Positions 61,827 to 64,000 of a stretch of DNA of 64,000 bases are shown piece by piece (position 1 is the stretch's first letter; every line of letters begins with the position of its first letter). A program made the translations under genes and the position numbers. The DNA comes from Microbaculum sp051390635. Lineage in GTDB: Bacteria > Pseudomonadota > Alphaproteobacteria > Rhizobiales > Tepidamorphaceae. Under the pieces are notes generated by a model. It worked only from the letters and a program-made list of their open reading frames with translations, did no database searches and was not told where the DNA came from. The stretch spans positions 372,001-436,000 of the forward strand of contig NZ_JBPODT010000001.1 of the NCBI RefSeq assembly GCF_051390635.1, in the 5' to 3' direction.

Positions 61827-62588
61827 ATGCAGATCGAGCTCCTCCCCGGCGTCGCCTTCGTCTTCATGCTGATCTTCGCCCGTGTCGGCACGATGCTGAT
61901 GCTGATGCCGGCCCTGGGCGAATCCTCGTTTCCCGCCCGCCTCCGGCTCGTGTTCGCGCTGGCGCTGGCGCTGGTGCTCTATCCCGTCGTCGGCCCGGAC
62001 TATCCCCCGGTGCCGGCGGATTTCGGCACCATCCTCAGGCTGCTGATCATCGAATTCGCGATCGGCTTCCTGATCGGCCTCACCACCCGCTTCATCACAT
62101 TCTGCCTGCAGGTCGCCGGCTCCACGATCGCCTTCCAGATCGGCCTCGGCTTCGCCCAGAACGTCGATCCGACCCAGGGGATCCAGGGCGCGCTGTTCGC
62201 CAGCTTCCTGTCGATGCTCGGCATCGCGCTGATCTTCGCCGCCGACCTGCACTATCTGTTTCTCGGCGCCATCCGCGACAGCTACGTCCTGTTCCGCCCC
62301 GGCGCCCCTCTGCCCGTCCGCGACGCGGCGCTGATCGCACTGGAGACCTTCGCCGGCACCTTCAAGGTCGGCGTCCAGATGGCCGCCCCCTTCATCGCCT
62401 TCGGCCTGATCTTCTATCTCGGCCTCGGCGTGCTCTCCCGCCTGATGCCGCAGATCCAGATCTTTTTCGTCGCCATGCCGGCCAACATCCTGATCGGCTT
62501 CCTGCTGCTGGCCCTCGTGCTGGGCAGCACCATGGCGTGGTTCCTCGAGCATGTGGCGGGCTCCGTCGAGCCCTTCCTGCTGCGCTAG
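61827..62588 (+). CDS. fliR: Flagellar export gate protein FliR
   Basis: The 253-residue, multi-helix protein includes FVFMLIFARVGTMLMLMPALGESSFPARLRL (about 12-42), LIIEFAIGFLIGLTTRF (about 72-88), VAGSTIAFQIGLGFAQNVDPTQG (about 96-118) and GLGVLSRLMPQIQIFFVAMPANILIGFLLL (about 196-225), all typical of FliR. It completes the FliPQR gate and ends 15 bases before flhB. Confidence 0.96.
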   Translation: MQIELLPGVAFVFMLIFARVGTMLMLMPALGESSFPARLRLVFALALALVLYPVVGPDYPPVPADFGTILRLLIIEFAIGFLIGLTTRFITFCLQVAGSTIAFQIGLGFAQNVDPTQGIQGALFASFLSMLGIALIFAADLHYLFLGAIRDSYVLFRPGAPLPVRDAALIALETFAGTFKVGVQMAAPFIAFGLIFYLGLGVLSRLMPQIQIFFVAMPANILIGFLLLALVLGSTMAWFLEHVAGSVEPFLLR

Positions 62589-62603
62589 CCCGACGGGACC
62601 GCC

Positions 62604-63698
62604 ATGGCCGAAGAACAGGACCAGTCGGAACGCACGGAAGACCCGACAGACCGAAAACTGGAGGAGGCGCACAAGCGTGGCGACGTCACCAAGAGCCAGG
62701 AGGTCAACACCTGGTTCGTGCTGACCGGTGCGACTTTGGTGTTGCTCATCTTCGGCCATTCCATGACGGCGAGCCTGACCGAGGCCTTCGCCGGCCTGCT
62801 CGCCAATCTCAACCAGATCCCGATGGACAGCCACGGCCTGCGCAACGTCTTCGTACGGGTGACGCTGGCCAGCCTCGCGGCGATCGGCCTGCCCCTGTTC
62901 GTGCTGATGCTCGCCGCCTTCGCCGGCAACGCCATCCAGCACAAGTTCGTCTGGTCGCTCGACCCGGTGAAGCCCAAGGCCTCCAAGGTCTCGCCGATCG
63001 CGGGCTTCAAGCGGCTGTTCTCGCCGCAGAGCCTCGTCAATTTCGCCAAGGGCCTGGCCAAGCTCGCCATCGTCTCGGGCGTCATGTTCGCCATCGCCTG
63101 GCCGGAGCGCGACCGCCTCGACAGCCTGATGAGCATGGACCCCGCCATGCTGATGTCGACGGTCCAGGAAATGGCGCTCAAGCTGCTTGCCGGCGTCATC
63201 GCGGTGATGACGGTGGTCGCGGCCCTCGACTACGCCTGGCAGCGGCACAGCTGGTTCAAGCGCCAGCGCATGTCGATGAAGGAGCTGAAGGACGAGTTCA
63301 AGCAGGCCGAAGGCGACCCGATGGTGCGCGCCAAGATCCGCCAGGTTCGCGCCGAGCGTGGCCGCCAGCGCATGATGGCGCAGGTGCCGCAGGCCACAGT
63401 GGTGATCACCAACCCGACCCACTATGCCGTGGCGCTCAAATACGAGAAGGGCATGGCGGCCCCTGTCTGCGTGGCCAAGGGTGTCGACCGGGTCGCGCTG
63501 AGCATCCGCGAAATCGCCAAGGCGCACGACGTCCCCGTCATCGAGAATCCGCCGCTCGCCCGCTCGCTGCACGCCGCAGTCGACGTCGACGAGACGATCC
63601 AGCCCGATCATTACAAGGCGGTTGCGGAAATCATCGGCTACGTTATGCAGATGAAAGCCAAGTCCGCATGGCGGTCGAATCAGGACACCATGCGATAG
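62604..63698 (+). CDS. flhB: Flagellar export switch protein FlhB
   Basis: FlhB switches export from rod/hook to filament substrates by self-cleavage. The 364 residues show the N-terminal motif QDQSERTEDPTDRKLEEAHKRGDV, four transmembrane segments (about 32-55, 88-110, 140-165, 185-210), and the autocleavage motif NPTH in VVITNPTHYAVAL (about 268-280). The cleaved C-terminal domain has PVCVAKGVDRVALSIREIAKAHDVPVIENPPLARSL. The tail is only slightly extended beyond the usual end. Confidence 0.97.
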   Translation: MAEEQDQSERTEDPTDRKLEEAHKRGDVTKSQEVNTWFVLTGATLVLLIFGHSMTASLTEAFAGLLANLNQIPMDSHGLRNVFVRVTLASLAAIGLPLFVLMLAAFAGNAIQHKFVWSLDPVKPKASKVSPIAGFKRLFSPQSLVNFAKGLAKLAIVSGVMFAIAWPERDRLDSLMSMDPAMLMSTVQEMALKLLAGVIAVMTVVAALDYAWQRHSWFKRQRMSMKELKDEFKQAEGDPMVRAKIRQVRAERGRQRMMAQVPQATVVITNPTHYAVALKYEKGMAAPVCVAKGVDRVALSIREIAKAHDVPVIENPPLARSLHAAVDVDETIQPDHYKAVAEIIGYVMQMKAKSAWRSNQDTMR

Positions 63699-63826
63699 AC
63701 TTGGTGCGTGATTGCCCCAATCCGGCCAGATGGGACCGTCAGATTGAGCAGACCGTATCGTTGCTGGCCGCAGGCCTGCCGTTCTGCAAGTCCGGCCCCG
63801 GCCCGAGCGATGGCCTGAAGGGATGA
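63668..63826 (+). CDS. Small open frame bridging flhB and the cckA-like gene
   Basis: A 52-residue frame starts at an ATG inside the last codons of flhB and its stop overlaps the next start (ATGA), exactly the coupling seen in real operons here. The product (AVESGHHAIDLVRDCPN, WDRQIEQTVSLLAAGLPFC) is not recognised. Without it, 124 bases between flhB and the next gene would be empty. Confidence 0.4.
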   Translation: MAVESGHHAIDLVRDCPNPARWDRQIEQTVSLLAAGLPFCKSGPGPSDGLKG

Positions 63827-64000
63827 CCGAAACGCGACTTGATCCGCCGGCGAGCGACACCGAGCCCGAGAAGCCCGAGAAGGAAGGGTCGATCGGCGTC
63901 GTGATTCTGCTCGCCATGGCGCTGATCACCATCGCCGTGGCGCTGGCGCTGATGGGCCGCGAGGAAGCGCGCCCGGTGGTGCTGGGCCTGCTCGCCTTCC
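63823..64000 (+). CDS. Probable CckA-type sensor histidine kinase, N-terminal part only
   Basis: The frame opens at ATG 63823 and runs off the right edge after 59 codons. It has an acidic/Pro-rich start (PASDTEPEKPEKEG), a transmembrane helix (IGVVILLAMALITIAVALAL, about 24-43), then REEARPVVLGLLAF, the start of a second helix. This layout and wording match the N-terminus of alphaproteobacterial CckA, which is commonly encoded just after flhB. The diagnostic PAS, kinase and receiver domains are outside the window. Confidence 0.5.
   Translation, partial: MTETRLDPPASDTEPEKPEKEGSIGVVILLAMALITIAVALALMGREEARPVVLGLLAF

Overview
The window is a GC-rich, densely packed chromosomal segment from an alphaproteobacterium. 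The clade call rests on several independent signs. The tmRNA gene is circularly permuted and sits beside an alpha-type sspB. The order fumC / DUF4169-like / ribbon-helix-helix gene is typical of the class. TTAA-N7-TTAAC (CtrA-type) sites lie in the flagellar promoter region, and a cckA-like gene begins directly after flhB. I would not name a genus. Most of the window is core housekeeping sequence.

Left edge (1-1518): a lower-GC accessory segment abuts the 3' end of a tRNA-Lys(CUU). It carries a BrxA-like gene and the first 47 codons of a BrxB-like gene running off the window, in the gene order of a type I BREX anti-phage locus. The rest of the system, if present, lies outside the window.

Region 1.7-14.9 kb is dominated by branched-chain amino acid synthesis: leuA, ilvC, and ilvB - GST - ilvN - class IV aminotransferase. 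Both leuA and ilvB are preceded by previously unannotated leader peptides, one ending in a run of four Leu, the other containing Ile-Leu-Ile-Val. The ilvB leader is followed by a textbook terminator hairpin, so transcriptional attenuation by charged Leu/Ile/Val tRNA is likely. Between these lie folP-folB-folK, a RecD-like helicase, a PhzF-family protein, a GNAT enzyme and two membrane proteins.

Region 14.9-18.9 kb holds the most unusual proteins: two tandem paralogous secreted proteins. Each has a seven-bladed RCC1-type propeller with one Cys pair per blade, apparently inserted into the middle of a bacterial Ig-like domain. Both have matching promoters and a hairpin that would cover the Shine-Dalgarno sequence.

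Region 18.9-33.7 kb: miaA and serB (divergent, sharing a CATG), the membrane proteolysis set degP - DUF2065 - hflC - hflK, formaldehyde-detoxifying class III alcohol dehydrogenase, a serine beta-lactamase-fold protein, folA - GNAT - EmrE-like - thyA, a class III adenylate cyclase with TPRs, a potassium channel with a zinc ribbon, and a crotonase. Region 33.7-36.8 kb: permuted ssrA and sspB (trans-translation tagging and the ClpXP adaptor that reads the tag), fumC and two small genes. Region 36.8-53.7 kb: a large AsmA-family protein, an FAD-linked hydroxyacid dehydrogenase, a thioesterase, two back-to-back ClC transporters, dienelactone hydrolase, prfC, a lipoprotein, a c-type cytochrome, a TetR regulator and a UvrD/PcrA helicase.

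Right end (53.7-64.0 kb): a Mn/Fe/Zn-type ABC importer operon behind paired Fur-family-like boxes, then flagellar export/rod genes: fliO-fliP on one strand and flgB-flgC-fliE-fliQ-fliR-flhB on the other. They diverge from a region with candidate CtrA sites, and cckA (the kinase at the head of the CtrA phosphorelay) begins at the very end.
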